From Caenorhabditis remanei (lineage: Eukaryota > Nematoda > Chromadorea > Rhabditida > Rhabditidae), in contig NC_071331.1 of the NCBI RefSeq assembly GCF_010183535.1, positions 1,674,001 to 1,738,000 on the forward strand: a DNA stretch of 64,000 nt, in the 5' to 3' direction. Of the stretch, positions 43,280-55,134 are shown one piece after another. Below the pieces are notes generated by a model. It had not been told where the DNA came from, ran no database searches, and was given only the letters and a program-made list of their open reading frames with translations. The translations under genes and the position numbers were made by a program. Position 1 is the first letter of the stretch, and every line of letters starts with the position of its first letter.

Positions 43280-43545
43280 TTACACGTGGACCCGGAAAGA
43301 AAGACTAGCGAAGTGATAAGAACTCTGTTTTTTGCTTACACGTGGACCCGGAAAGCAAAAATCAGTTTTCGCTGCCTCTAGTATAAGAATTGTCTGTTGC
43401 TACACGTGAACCCGGAAGCACAGTCAGTTTTTATTTGTCTCTTGTTGAAAATTGTGTGTGCTACACGTGAACCCGGAAGCACATTCAGTTTTCTCTGCCT
43501 CTTGTTACAAAATTAAGTGTTGCTACACGTGAACCCGGAAGCACA
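43280..43545 (+). repeat. five spaced leader repeats, TACACGTGRACCCGGAA
   Basis: Copies start near 43283, 43338, 43400, 43460 and 43521, so the spacing is 55-62 bp. Each contains the palindrome CACGTG followed by ACCCGGAA. The intervening sequences are also related (CTCTTGTT.AAAATT). The last three read GTGAACCC, the first two GTGGACCC. Confidence 0.85.
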
Positions 43546-43928
43546 CTCAATTTTTGTCAGTTTTACTGATTTCGGCACATAATTTTCAACGGAAACGTCG
43601 ATTTTCCGGGAAAATTATTGATTTTTTCGTCGGAAATTAATTTTCGGTGAAAATTTCGTGCTGAAACAGTAAAATTTTTCGAAAAGGCTAATATTTGAAT
43701 TAGAAGTTGGCAAAAACAGTGCGAATTTCTAAAATTCAAGTATTTTCTTGTCGGAAAATTCAAATTGTTCGCAGAGAATAGCTGTGTGTGAATTCTTCTG
43801 AGAAGCTGGTGCAATTCTTCGAAATAATCGTCATTTCATCGTGATTTTACTTTTTTCGTCAATATATCTGTGCGAAATTGGATAATCAAGTACAATTTTC
43901 CAGGGTAAAACTCTATCATTGCGAGAAG

Positions 43929-46900
43929 ATGGCGGACATCGACGAAGACGAAGCGACGAGAAGGGCTGAAGAAGAGGCGAATCGATTGGCTGAGGAAGAA
44001 AGAATTCGACTGGAAAACGAATTGTTGTCAGAAGAACCAATGGAGGAAGGAGATGAAGAGAAAAGAGTCCAGGAGGTGAGATTAGAGGAAATTGAAAAGG
44101 CTATCAATGAAACCTGCACTGACATCAAAAACCAGACAAAATTCAGCACGAAACAGTGTAGAGTATTGTTGTCGCCACTCATTGGTAAAGTTCTAGAAGT
44201 AGAAGAACAATTCCGTGGGAAAAAGAAAGAAAGTGAATTCTGGGAAAAGATGAATGTCAAGCTGAATAGTACCGTTTTGTTGTTGCAGAACGAATTGGAG
44301 AGAAAAAGCCAACAGCAACCGCCGACGTCACTCGAGGAGCCAACAGCAACAAGTGTGTTTTCCGGTCAATCGATACAAGGAAATCAAGAAAGAACGAAGA
44401 TGGTGAGTTTGCTAGAAGCAAATGAGATTCATACCGAAGAGGAATTGAACAAGTTGTTTGAGAAATACGAACAACTGGAGTATGAATTGAGCGTCAAAGT
44501 GGAATATTTGCAGCGCTCTCAACGTCAAACGGACTCGTTTCGTTCGGAACTATGTCGATTGAAGGTCAAGTGCGATCAACAACAACAGAAGCTTCTCGCC
44601 GAAGAGGAAAAAGCAAAGAAGATGTCGGAAGAGTTGAAAACGAAGTATTCTAATCTTCGTGCAAATTCGTCGACTCGTTTCGGTGAGTGTAACCAGCAAA
44701 CGGGGGAGCGAAAAGAAAGTACGCGTTACTATAATGCAGAAACTTCCGAAATCATTGACACTATTCCTCTGCAAGAATCGCGTGATTCTGGGAGAAATTG
44801 GAATCAAAGGATCGTTGAACAAAATGCTCAAAGAAGCATTATTGTTCATAATGAACATGAAATGTCAAACATGAATGCGCAATGGAGAATGGCACAAGCT
44901 CTGCCAGATCCTCCAGTATTCTCTGCAGGAAAAAATTCTGTTAATGCTGAAACTTTTGAGAGGGCATTCTACATGAAATACAGATTCTTCGATATTGAGG
45001 CTCAGAAAAACTTTCTTGAAACGAAATTCCTGTCTGGAAACGCGTTGACCGTGTATAAAGGGTTACCGGAGTCGGATAAAAATTCGGTTTCGCGTATTCT
45101 CGATGCCATCAAACGTCGGTTGAGTCAGTCGGAACCAGAAGAGTCGCGTCGTGCGAAAAGCAAATTTCAAGCGTTGAAATTGCACAAAGAGCAAACTGTT
45201 CAAGACTTTTGTCTTGTTATGGACGAAGTTGTTCGCATTGGTTACAAAGGAGTGCCTGAATACCAAATTTCGTCAATGAAAACAACAAAGTTGCTTGATG
45301 AAATGAGAGAGCACACTGTTTTTGAAGTTTTGCTTCAAATTCTGTGCTCACAGCTGAGAAATTGTCCTGTTGAGGAACAATATGAGTTGTGCCGAGTAGA
45401 AGCAACAATGTTTGATGAAGAATGGAGAAGTGGGAAAAGGAAAGAAGCGAAAAATGAGATGAGAATGAACCGAGGGCAGTCGGATCAATATTCTAATAAC
45501 GTGCAGCGCACAGGTTTTACACAGAACAATGCATCCGTCCCACAACAGTCCTCCAAATTCAACAGATACACTCCGAACAGACAAACGAATAGTTATCAAA
45601 CACATTCGCGATCTGATTCCAATAGCAATCAAGGCACATCAACTACTGGTCAACAACAAAATTTCAGCACAAGCACTGATTTGACTAATCAATATGCGCA
45701 GAAGACAGATCAACAGAATCAAGGGTTGAAAGGTTATGTGTACAATGAGAAAAGTCCGGAATGTTGGAAGAATTTAGTCCACAGTTCAGATTCTGCTAAT
45801 AACGCGTCGAGTAGTGCGTTGGGGTTTCACAAATGTAGTGAGTGCAATCTGACTGGTTGTCATGCACCTACTTGTTCAAGAGCGCCTGGGTCAAATACAT
45901 CAAAAGTGAAAATTAATTCAACAATTGTTTGTTTCAGATGCGATCAGCAAGGACATATCGCTTCGAAGTGTCCGATACGGAATGCTTCGATACAAGAAGT
46001 TCGAGTAGCTCCGGAAATTCAGTCGACAGTGGAAGATCAGAAGTTCAAAATGAAGTCTGATACAAAATGTTCAAGTGATAAGGAATCAGAAAGAGAACTG
46101 ATTGATCACAAAATGGAAACGAAAGATCTGTGTGAAGGGCAGAGTGTTGCTGCTAGTGTTTTCAAGAAAGATATGGTTATTGATGTGGACAGAGTGCCAA
46201 TTAAAAGCATCAATTCCATAGAATTTTCTGTTATGAGTTCCGATAAGATGTTGCGTAGTGGGGATACAAAGGATGATGGACTTCAGGCCTCCTGCACAAA
46301 ACACGCACATACAAAGGACAATAATGTTGGTGTGAACAGGGAGTTCACAGAAGCCAATAGTCATAAAAACGGAAATTGTGATGAAGAGCAGAAATCTGAA
46401 AGGGATCAGAGAGTATGTAGTATTTCATTGACGAAAACTAAGAAGCAAAGTGTCCAACAGAAGAAAGTTTCTGATGTGATTTCAAGTTTTGGAGATCTGA
46501 AGAGAGATCAGAATGAACAAAGTGTTCAGAAAAGCATTGTGAAGTGTGATTCGATACAGTTGTCCATGTCTTCAGAAGATGGAGATGGAAAGAAAAAGAG
46601 GAATACAGTGGACCAGAAAGCTGTCGACAATGTTATGTGTCAAGGTCCCCCACTGAATTCCATAGAAGATTCTTCAAGTCTCAATCAATATGATGATATG
46701 GATGCTAACGAAGTAACGGATATTGTGAAGATAAACACATCAAAATCAAAGTTTCTCAACCAAAAGTGCCCCAAAAAGCCTGGACTACAAAAAACGGGAG
46801 ATGAAACCTGCGGTGTTGATTTTCCAAGGAAGACCAAACGGCGCAAAAAGGAGGAAACCCGTCCTAGAACGGATCCACCAGTTTCTTCGCTAGAAACATC

Positions 46901-47240
46901 AGATTATGACTATAATTCTGTGTTTTGTTTTGATGCGGAGATATGGCTGAATGATACCTCACCGGGAACATTGGATTCTGATAATGACGAGCAACTTGAT
47001 TCCTATCAAAAATGGAAGAAATCTGTTCCAAAGATGTTTAAATCTCAAGTGGTGCCTCGTCCACTCAAGGATCCACCGGATTCATGGATGGAAGATGTCA
47101 ATTGGAGACGCATGCAGGAGGAGTATCGACCTCGAAAGGACCCACCGAGCCCATATTGTCAACATGGCCATAGAAACCTACTCGGATGTCTTCAGTCTAC
47201 GCAGTTCTTGCCGACTCCGATGTCTACGGTAAGCAGCTAG
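43929..47240 (+). CDS. LTR retrotransposon Gag, 1103 aa, the only ORF of its element
   Basis: I chose the ATG at 43929 (GAGAAGATGG context); the frame is open 51 nt further up. The N-terminus is glutamate- and arginine-rich, coiled-coil-like (ATRRAEEEANRLAEEERIRL). A Ty3-type retrotransposon Gag core spans about residues 318-505 (FLSGNALTVYKGLPESDKNS, then LHKEQTVQDFCLVMDE). A glutamine-, serine- and asparagine-rich linker follows. A Cys-rich segment (HKCSECNLTGCHAPTC) near residue 635 precedes a classic zinc knuckle, CFRCDQQGHIASKC, near residue 667. The last 430 residues are charged, contain two repeated PR.DPP-type motifs and match no domain I know. Gag would package element RNA into cytoplasmic particles. 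Intact frame. Confidence 0.85.
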   Translation: MADIDEDEATRRAEEEANRLAEEERIRLENELLSEEPMEEGDEEKRVQEVRLEEIEKAINETCTDIKNQTKFSTKQCRVLLSPLIGKVLEVEEQFRGKKKESEFWEKMNVKLNSTVLLLQNELERKSQQQPPTSLEEPTATSVFSGQSIQGNQERTKMVSLLEANEIHTEEELNKLFEKYEQLEYELSVKVEYLQRSQRQTDSFRSELCRLKVKCDQQQQKLLAEEEKAKKMSEELKTKYSNLRANSSTRFGECNQQTGERKESTRYYNAETSEIIDTIPLQESRDSGRNWNQRIVEQNAQRSIIVHNEHEMSNMNAQWRMAQALPDPPVFSAGKNSVNAETFERAFYMKYRFFDIEAQKNFLETKFLSGNALTVYKGLPESDKNSVSRILDAIKRRLSQSEPEESRRAKSKFQALKLHKEQTVQDFCLVMDEVVRIGYKGVPEYQISSMKTTKLLDEMREHTVFEVLLQILCSQLRNCPVEEQYELCRVEATMFDEEWRSGKRKEAKNEMRMNRGQSDQYSNNVQRTGFTQNNASVPQQSSKFNRYTPNRQTNSYQTHSRSDSNSNQGTSTTGQQQNFSTSTDLTNQYAQKTDQQNQGLKGYVYNEKSPECWKNLVHSSDSANNASSSALGFHKCSECNLTGCHAPTCSRAPGSNTSKVKINSTIVCFRCDQQGHIASKCPIRNASIQEVRVAPEIQSTVEDQKFKMKSDTKCSSDKESERELIDHKMETKDLCEGQSVAASVFKKDMVIDVDRVPIKSINSIEFSVMSSDKMLRSGDTKDDGLQASCTKHAHTKDNNVGVNREFTEANSHKNGNCDEEQKSERDQRVCSISLTKTKKQSVQQKKVSDVISSFGDLKRDQNEQSVQKSIVKCDSIQLSMSSEDGDGKKKRNTVDQKAVDNVMCQGPPLNSIEDSSSLNQYDDMDANEVTDIVKINTSKSKFLNQKCPKKPGLQKTGDETCGVDFPRKTKRRKKEETRPRTDPPVSSLETSDYDYNSVFCFDAEIWLNDTSPGTLDSDNDEQLDSYQKWKKSVPKMFKSQVVPRPLKDPPDSWMEDVNWRRMQEEYRPRKDPPSPYCQHGHRNLLGCLQSTQFLPTPMSTVSS

Positions 47241-47521
47241 ATTCTCGTTACCACCGGAGTTCACTAATAATAATCTTTTTATCTTATTTTATAGTTACTT
47301 TTAGTCTATTGTTCTATCTTCCCCCCTGTCCACCGACGATATTACCCCCACGTCCTTATCATTTTCTATAACTCTTTATCTACTTTTTATCATTTTCTAT
47401 ATCTCTATAGTGTTTAAGTTAAACCCAAAAAGCTCAATCTTTTGTATCTCCGAGTATCTTCACAAGTGTTCCGTGTCATTCATCAAAGCCACGGGAGAAG
47501 GGACTCGAAAGGACCCTGAGA

Positions 47522-48013
47522 TGTCCGGTACCTACCGGTTTTATCTCTAAAAAGTCCATAAAGTCACTCCAAGTCTTAGACTTGCCTTCATAACTCGCGG
47601 GTTCGATGCAAATGCGCTCTAGCGCATTGTATCTATTCTCCGGCGCGAACATGTCAAAGTGAAGAGAAAAAGAGATTTGTAATCATTCTTGAGCTTGGGG
47701 TCACCTAGAGTTAGGTGATTTTTACCCGTTTCAGTCAAGTTTCGCCCGTCTTTGTTTTTGGGTGGTTTTTGTCACCTTTTTTCTATTGTTTTAATTAGCT
47801 TTTGTTTGTCTTTCTAGCTTAGGGTAGTTGTTAGACTCATTATTACTTTCTCGCTCTTTTGTAATCGATTATCGAGAAGATAATCGATTGATTGTTACTA
47901 GAATAAATTCGTAACTATCTAGACAATTGTGTTTATTGATTTTCTCGTCTTTCCGCTCATTGTCTGTTTACCAGAAGCTAGCGTGACACCGTTGTCACGT
48001 CTAACTTTCTGAC
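47522..48013 (+). repeat. 3' LTR of the gag-only element
   Basis: Appears identical to 42704-43195. A purine-rich stretch (GGGAGAAGGGACTCGAAAGG, about 47491-47511) just before it may be the polypurine tract. Confidence 0.93.
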
Positions 48014-48135
48014 TGATATACATGTTAACAAGAGGATTGACTGCTTTTAACAGATTAATCGAAATGGAAACAGAAGTTTCAAAAAAATTTTTTTTAAGAA
48101 CGTACAAAATATCATATATTAGCCGAGCAAATTCG

Positions 48136-48375
48136 TTACAACCGCGCCCCGCCGCAAACGAGAGAGTATCGGCGAGAGACGCAGATTTTTTTCTCGCGCC
48201 AACAATTATTTTCACAGTTTTTGACCTATTTTCATTATTTTTCGAAAGTTTTTATGTAATTTGTTCTTAAAAACAGCGAAAATAGGTCAAAAATGGTAAA
48301 ATATTTGTTCGCGCGAGAAAAAAACTTTGCGTCTCTCACCGATACTCTCTCGTTTGCGGTGGGGCGCAGTTGTAA
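48136..48375. mobile_element. foldback MITE, 240 bp
   Basis: TTACAACCGCGCCCCGCCGC on the left pairs with the complement of GCGGTGGGGCGCAGTTGTAA on the right. The arms continue through CAAACGAGAGAGTATCGG. Ends are approximate and no target duplication was seen. Confidence 0.7.
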
Positions 48376-48805
48376 GAGGGGATGGGCCGCTAATACCATC
48401 AATGATGCAATTTTTTTTGATGTTACATCCCATACAGTTACTAAAGTACTAGACTTACCTCGAACTCCAGATCCACATCACCACTTTTTAATATTTCAAT
48501 CGAAAAACAACTCGGTGAAACTGAAAAAGATTTACACATATGATTTGTTTCAAATTTGAGTTTCCAGACTGTTAAATTGTTTAACGCAAAATTATTCTAC
48601 TGATCATGTTAATTGAAAAAAGTTTTGAGACTCAAAAATTGGCCGTTCCTATGCTGTCTAACCTATTTTTGCAAAATTGATTAAAATCTCGGCTGGTTCG
48701 GTTCAATCAAAAGCGTAAGAAGCAAGAAGCCTTAAAAGCAAACTTGAGAAACAGTAGAATTTAAAATAACTTGTTGCAAAATTAGCTAAATTTATTTATT
48801 TTTAA

Positions 48806-50584
48806 GAGGCGTTGTCTGTAAGATGAGGATTCCTCTTGGCACAGTTGCAAAAAGTTGTTTCAATCCGAACTCTTTTTACAGCATATATACCCCTATGGTA
48901 GTGATTTATAAAAAATATGTCACCAGTTCCATATGACGTCATCCTAGGAAAATATGCCCAATAATCGACTTTTCACCCAAAAATTCACAAAAATTTCAAT
49001 TTTCCAGATAACATTGGGAAACTTTCGCAACATGTTAGAAATGTTTTTGGCTACCTCCACACAAATTTTCGGCACCCCAGACAGCCCAGAAACCGTTCAG
49101 ATAAAATTCATTTTCATGTTTTTTCAACTTTTCTCAAAAAATCCCTCTAGAAATCCTCAAATTTCAATTCGTATTCGTATTCCCCGCAAAAAGTTCTACT
49201 AGGTCCAATAAAAATCATCAAAAAACAGGAGAACCTTTTTGAGATATTTCGATTTTTTCAAAAATCACGGAAGGGTCCCCCCTTACGAAAATTTTTTTTT
49301 GGCAAAAAAATCTCAAAAAAAATTAGCTTCGAAAATAATTAGAATATTGATAAAACCTTTGGAATAAGTTACTCACAAAATATTAGATCTCAGAAATGTG
49401 TCTGAACGGATTTCGTTTTTTTTGTTCATCCAATTGTTTCCAGTATTTTTCCGTTTTCATCAATAACTTGTACAGAAGTCCTCAAATTTCAAAGCATATT
49501 CTAATTCCTCGCAAAATTTAACATATGATTCAATCAAAATCATTAAAAAACAGGAGAACCTTTTTGAGATTTTTCCATTTATTTCGAAAATCACATAAGG
49601 GTCCCCCCTTATGAAAGAAAATTTTTATCGAAAAAATATTTAAACTCTTTTTTGATGCAAAAACGTTAAAAACATTGATGAAATACCAAAAACTCTTTTT
49701 TAAAATATTTAGAACGTTTTTGCATCAAAAAAGAGTTTAAATATTTTTTCGATAAAAATTTTCTTTCATAAGGGGGGACCCTTATGTGATTTTCGAAATA
49801 AATGGAAAAATCTCAAAAAGGTTCTCCTGTTTTTTAATGATTTTGATTGAATCATATGTTAAATTTTGCGAGGAATTAGAATATGCTTTGAAATTTGAGG
49901 ACTTCTGTACAAGTTATTGATGAAAACGGAAAAATACTGGAAACAATTGGATGAACAAAAAAAACGAAATCCGTTCAGACACATTTCTGAGATCTAATAT
50001 TTTGTGAGTAACTTATTCCAAAGGTTTTATCAATATTCTAATTATTTTCGAAGCTAATTTTTTTTGAGATTTTTTTGCCAAAAAAAAATTTTCGTAAGGG
50101 GGGACCCTTCCGTGATTTTTGAAAAAATCGAAATATCTCAAAAAGGTTCTCCTGTTTTATGATGATTTTTATTGGACCTAGTAGAACTTTTTGCGGGGAA
50201 TACGAATACGAATTGAAATTTGAGGATTTCTAGAGGGATTTTTTGAGAAAAGTTGAAAAAACATGAAAATGAATTTTATCTGAACGGTTTCTGGGCTGTC
50301 TGGGGTGCCGAAAATTTGTGTGGAGGTAGCCAAAAACATTTCTAACATGTTGCGAAAGTTTCCCAATGTTATCTGGAAAATTGAAATTTTTGTGAATTTT
50401 TGGGTGAAAAGTCACTTATTGGGCATATTTTCCTAGGATGACGTCATAGGGGACTGGTGACATATTTTTTGTAAATCACTACCATAGGGGTATATATGCT
50501 GTAAAAAGAGTTCGGATTGAAACAACTTTTTGCAACTGTGCCACGGCCCAACACAAACATTCTCACTCTTACAGATAGTGCCTC
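48806..50584. mobile_element. palindromic element with TTAA target, 1.8 kb
   Basis: TTAA flanks both ends (48802-48805, 50585-50588) and the inverted ends read GAGGC and GCCTC. Long, nearly perfect arms meet near 49690 (AACTCTTTTTTGATGCAAAAACG and its complement in shorter pieces). The paralogous segment at 34213-34245 is the unoccupied site. TTAA suggests piggyBac-type mobilisation. No transposase. Confidence 0.82.
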
Positions 50585-50712
50585 TTAAATTAAGGATCTG
50601 AAAGCAATGTGATTCGGAACTGTGGTAATTCAATTGTAAGGACATTTTTAATATCCTTCTTGTCATCCGGGTCGATCCGGGCCCTCACAAAATGAATATT
50701 ATCATTCGGAAA

Positions 50713-50781
50713 CTGTTTCAAATTGCAGATTTCTGCTAGTTCTACGTTTCTTCAAGTTACTTGCCGGCCCCGAATCGGCCC
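50713..50781 (+). ncRNA. candidate type I 21U-RNA locus
   Basis: Exact core at 50713-50720. YRNT is TACT, 5' U at 50761 (41 nt). Confidence 0.43.
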
Positions 50782-51189
50782 GGGTGACAACTACGGTTAA
50801 TATCCCTATTGTATTCTGTTTCTAAAAATTTGTATCCAGTTTGTCAATATTTTCTCAAACTGATGGGCCGAGGTGTTTTTCTTTGTAAATTTAATTCAAC
50901 AAAACTGTTTCTCAAGTTTGTTTTAATTCTTGTTGTTCTCACACTTTTGATTTTTCCGCTGTTTTCTTCGTTCTGAATGTTTCAGCTACCTGTCGAAAAA
51001 AGTTGATGCAAAAGTGACAGGATTTGGCAGGTGAAACTATAAATCTGTACACGGCTATGCTCGCTACTGTATGGACCATATCAATAGCAAACGATTTTTT
51101 GACTGCTGCAGGTTTAATATGCGAAAGCGAAAGCGATGGAAATATGATCATTTGAATTTTTTAGAAAAACTTCGTACCGATTTTTAAAC

Positions 51190-51256
51190 CTGTTTCAGAT
51201 TTCTCACTTTTCTCTCATTCCCGTATTTTCTTCAATTTCAATATGATCTTAGGTGG
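51190..51256 (+). ncRNA. candidate type I 21U-RNA locus
   Basis: Exact core at 51190-51197. YRNT is CAAT, 5' U at 51236 (39 nt). Confidence 0.5.
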
Positions 51257-51672
51257 ATTGTTTCCTTCCATGGTTTTCAGTTTACGCATAAAAGTGACAG
51301 AGTCACTAAAAAACGATTTTATTGTTATTTATCGTTCTTGTTATAACTTCATGAAATATAAATTCAAATAAACTATTGATGAATTCTGCTGAATTAACAA
51401 AAGATTTTGAACAAATTTACTATCACAGCATTCTGAAACATAATTTTTATTTTGTTTGGTGTATTATTGAACTTCTGTTTCGGGTTGTCATCATTTTTGA
51501 AACTTTTTTTCTTGAAAGTTACTTGGTTATCGTTCAGATAAGCATCGGCATTTTCCTGCACATTTTATTTATTTCTCATTCTCGCGTAATTTATTGCTGA
51601 ACATTGCGAAAATCTCGCGAGACAAAAATGAATTGTTTTTTTTGTGAGAAAAAATCCATACGTGACCTTCTA

Positions 51673-53245
51673 CAGTGTCCGACAAAACCATAGGTTCACT
51701 TTTCCAGTTGAGATTTCTCGCGATTTGAGAAGTTGCAAGAAAATTGTCCATGGGCAAAAAAAGACTCCCTAAATACTCTAAAATGTAAACAAGATTACAT
51801 TTGAATACCTATCATCCTACTCAAAATATGATTAAAAATGTTGAAAATGGCCACTTGCAAACGCGACAAAACTATAGGTTCACCCCAAAAAATCAAAAAT
51901 TGAAAAAATAATTTTTTCCAGTGAGTGAAGGAAAATGTGCTTTCATCAAAAACGGAATCTTCGTCAAAAATTAAGCTGGTTAAATACATTTCTAAAATAT
52001 TTTCAGTTAAAAAATTTTGAGAAAAATGAGGATTTCTGGAAATTCTCAAACCTCTTTGTTTTTCATTTGTCTCGTCCATATAAGTTTTATCTAGCATCTC
52101 ATTTTTGTTCTTACAAATTGTGATATCTATGCGGTAGAGTTTAGTATAGCTTTTTTGAATATTTGACACTTTTTGAACAACTTTGCTTCAGAAGAGTCGA
52201 AAATTTTTGGAAACTGGGCACGCACTTACTCGGAAATTTCTTGATATTTTTCATTTTATCTAATTTTTTCGGCTTGTAATACATAGAATTGGCCTTATTG
52301 TTCTTTTTTTTAACATTTTTCCTAGAGTAGCTTTACTTTAAATTAATAAAAAACAGGGAACGTGAATTTTCAACTGTATCGGATGGAGGTAAATTTATAG
52401 CTTTTTTGAAAATTGTCGCGGCTGTAATCTAATTCTGATAACCTAACGAATACATAATTATTCGTATTTTGTATGCTGGAATATCACCATCATTGCTCAT
52501 TGAACACATTTTGAATGAGCTGTTGATTTTGCGTCTACTTTTTTGATCTAAACACTCTTTTTGCTACTTTTTTGCTAATTTAAAGTAAAGCTACTCTAGG
52601 AAAAATGTTAAAAAAGTGAACAATAAGGCCAATTCTATGTATTACAAGCCGAAAAAATTAGATAAAATGAAAAATATCAAGAAATTTCCGAGTAAGTGCG
52701 TGCCCAGTTTCCAAAAATTTTCGACTCTTCTGAAGCAAAGTTGTTCAAAAAGTGTCAAATATTCAAAAAAGCTATACTAAACTCTACCGCATAGATATCA
52801 CAATTTGTAAGAACAAAAATGAGATGCTAGATAAAACTTATATGGACGAGACAAATGAAAAACAAAGAGGTTTGAGAATTTCCAGAAATCCTCATTTTTC
52901 TCAAAATTTTTTAACTGAAAATATTTTAGAAATGTATTTAACCAGCTTAATTTTTGACGAAGATTCCGTTTTTGATGAAAGCACATTTTCCTTCACTCAC
53001 TGGAAAAAATTATTTTTTCAATTTTTGATTTTTTGGGGTGAACCTATAGTTTTGTCGCGTTTGCAAGTGGCCATTTTCAACATTTTTCATCATATTTTGA
53101 GTAGGATGATAGGTATTCAAATGTAATCTTGTTTACATTTTAGAGTATTTAGGGAGTCTTTTTTTGCCCATGGACAATCTTGCAACTTCTCAAATCGCGA
53201 GAAATCTCAACTGGAAAAGTGAACCTATGGTTTTGTCGGACACTG
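51673..53245. mobile_element. Tc1/mariner-like palindromic element, 1.6 kb
   Basis: CAGTGTCCGACAAAACC at both ends, with TA on each side (51671-51672, 53246-53247). Arms of about 670 bp are nearly identical and flank an unpaired centre at about 52345-52570. The mirrored 124-codon ORFs in the two arms follow from the palindrome. An RNA through it would form a very long hairpin. Confidence 0.88.
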
Positions 53246-54254
53246 TACTGTGAATCAAGTACACTCAACCCTCATTTCATTTTTAACTTTTTTCATGTTT
53301 CACGGTTCTAATAATTTTGACTTTGATTTATTTTGAGCATTCCTGTCCTGAATTACGTTTGAAGAAACGGATAAAAACGTCAAAATGACCCTTATGTATG
53401 CTGAAAATATGCCGTTATATGTAACTGGATCCTGTCATATCATTGTTTTCCATAAACTTCAGTCTATGTACCCTCTCTAATTCGATTATTGTTTCCTGTA
53501 CCGTCTAACTTAAAAAACCGTCGGTCTAATTCGAATTAAAGTAACAAATACTGACTTTGAGTGTCAAAACGATTTGTGATCTTCCGATTCGATCAATTTC
53601 TTGTCGTCTCGTTAAAGAAAAGATGGAAATTGGTTGATAAGAACGAAATGTGACTGTTTACCTCTTCTTATCATTTCTCTGATTTTTAGATTTCTCTTCT
53701 CTTTTTTTAGAATTGGGATGTATGGTGTTGAGTGACACAGACGATGAAAAGAGAAAAGAGATTCTCACAATACGGAATAAAATGGGGAAAACAGCAAAGA
53801 AACAACACAAACAAAATGTCAAAAATATCTAAGTTTTTGAAACTTGATAAATATTTACGGTTTTCTGAACTGGCTAAACTCGTACTATGCTAAATACTAG
53901 TGATGTGGAGAGTTTGCCTGTATTTGAACAAGTCTAAATCATTTGATGACTGAATCCGGCCCATCTCCATCAATTGATGATGTCTGAAAATAATTTGTCC
54001 CGATCACTGATAAAACTAGATTCTCGTCATTTTTATGGTTCTGTTTTTGTCCGGTTCTGACGGTAGTGTATTAGTTTTAGACTTCAAAGCTTTAATTTTT
54101 CATATTTTTTCATGGCTAAAAGTAACGGTGCGTTTATTAATTCTGAAACATTGCAGTCTCATTTTAACCGCTACTGGCAACAGTAATTTTTTTTTAGATT
54201 TTGATGCTAGATATATCAAATTTAGGCCGCATGGTTGCCATTTTTTTGAATACA

Positions 54255-54322
54255 CACAATAAGAAGAAAGGAGTACCAAATTGGAAACTTAGCAGTCTCA
54301 TTTCGAGCTCATTTTGAAACAG
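54255..54322 (-). ncRNA. candidate type I 21U-RNA locus
   Basis: Exact core at 54315-54322 on -. YRNT is TGGT, 5' U at 54275 (40 nt). Paralogues near 28780 and 38694 read GGAACAG. Confidence 0.5.
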
Positions 54323-54939
54323 TAAAAAATTTAATACCTGTGTCAGTTTTTTGTATTAGTGCTGAGCTTCCTACTATTTTTACTATTTACACAAAAACAA
54401 CTCATCCCAGAATTCTGAATTAAAATGACCCCTCCTTAAATTTCATGTTCGCACAAGCACACACATCTGCCCTGGAATTCCAAACCTAACCAGAGATCAT
54501 TTCTCCGTTATCTTCAGGACAAACACTCATTTTTCTTGGTTTTCTCTTCAAATAACACACTATCTATCAGGCATGGCGCCATTGAGAAGAAGAAGAAGAA
54601 GAACTTTTGTGTTGTGAGGTCATTAACTGATTTTTTATCAGAAGAAGAGAGGCACTTTGTGGTCGTTGATCCCGATATGTTTCCCTGTGCCACGCTATTT
54701 CTTTTTCATTGGTTCGCGGTGACGGAGGGCAACATTTTGTAGTCTGACACAAGAAGTTACAGGGAGAGATAATGGGAAATGGGGAGATGGAAGAGAAGAA
54801 CATTTTTGTGATAAGATCTTACTAAAAATGATTATTTCGTCGCTGTCAATTCAGGAACCTTGTTGTTATCAATTAGAAGGTACTAAATGTGTCGACACGT
54901 GGTTTTAAGACAATCATTTTCAGGTTGATCGGGAGAATC

Positions 54940-55005
54940 GGATGAAGTAATGACATAGCAGTAATCGAAAAATAATTTATCTTGTATGACATGAAACTGA
55001 AACAG
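54940..55005 (-). ncRNA. candidate type I 21U-RNA locus
   Basis: Exact core at 54998-55005 on -. YRNT is TACT, 5' U at 54960 (38 nt); TGCT at 41 nt is an alternative. The paralogue near 62896 reads TGAAACCG. Confidence 0.5.
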
Positions 55006-55134
55006 AGCATTGAATTTGTAAAACGGACAAGTATAAATAATCAGAATTAGCGAGGACCAAACAATCGGAGACCCAACAATTGGATTAAAAACTTTTCATA
55101 AACATGGAAAGCAAGAAACAGAAAACTAATTTAA

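Larger units (their letters stand above)
42704..48013 (+). mobile_element. gag-only LTR retrotransposon, 5.3 kb
   Basis: Two 492-bp LTRs starting TGTCCGG and ending TTTCTGAC are flanked by a perfect 5-bp duplication TGATA (42699-42703, 48014-48018). I saw no difference between the LTRs. The interior holds a leader with five short repeats and one long gag ORF. There is no protease, RT, RNase H or integrase, so it must borrow these from another element. It is inserted into the duplicated cluster module whose intact version is at 33.6 kb. Confidence 0.93.
48014..51672. other. 21U-RNA cluster DNA interrupted by two foldback elements
   Basis: Remains of the 33-34 kb module, exact cores at 50713 and 51190, a 240-bp foldback and the TTAA palindrome. 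No protein gene. Confidence 0.55.

Noticed and set aside
48022..48270. 82-codon ORF to the right of the gag-only element
   Set aside because: It runs into the foldback MITE at 48136-48375; no protein-like features.
51795..53126. Two 124-codon ORFs on opposite strands with almost the same protein
   Set aside because: They are mirror copies in the arms of the Tc1-like palindrome; low-complexity, no domain.
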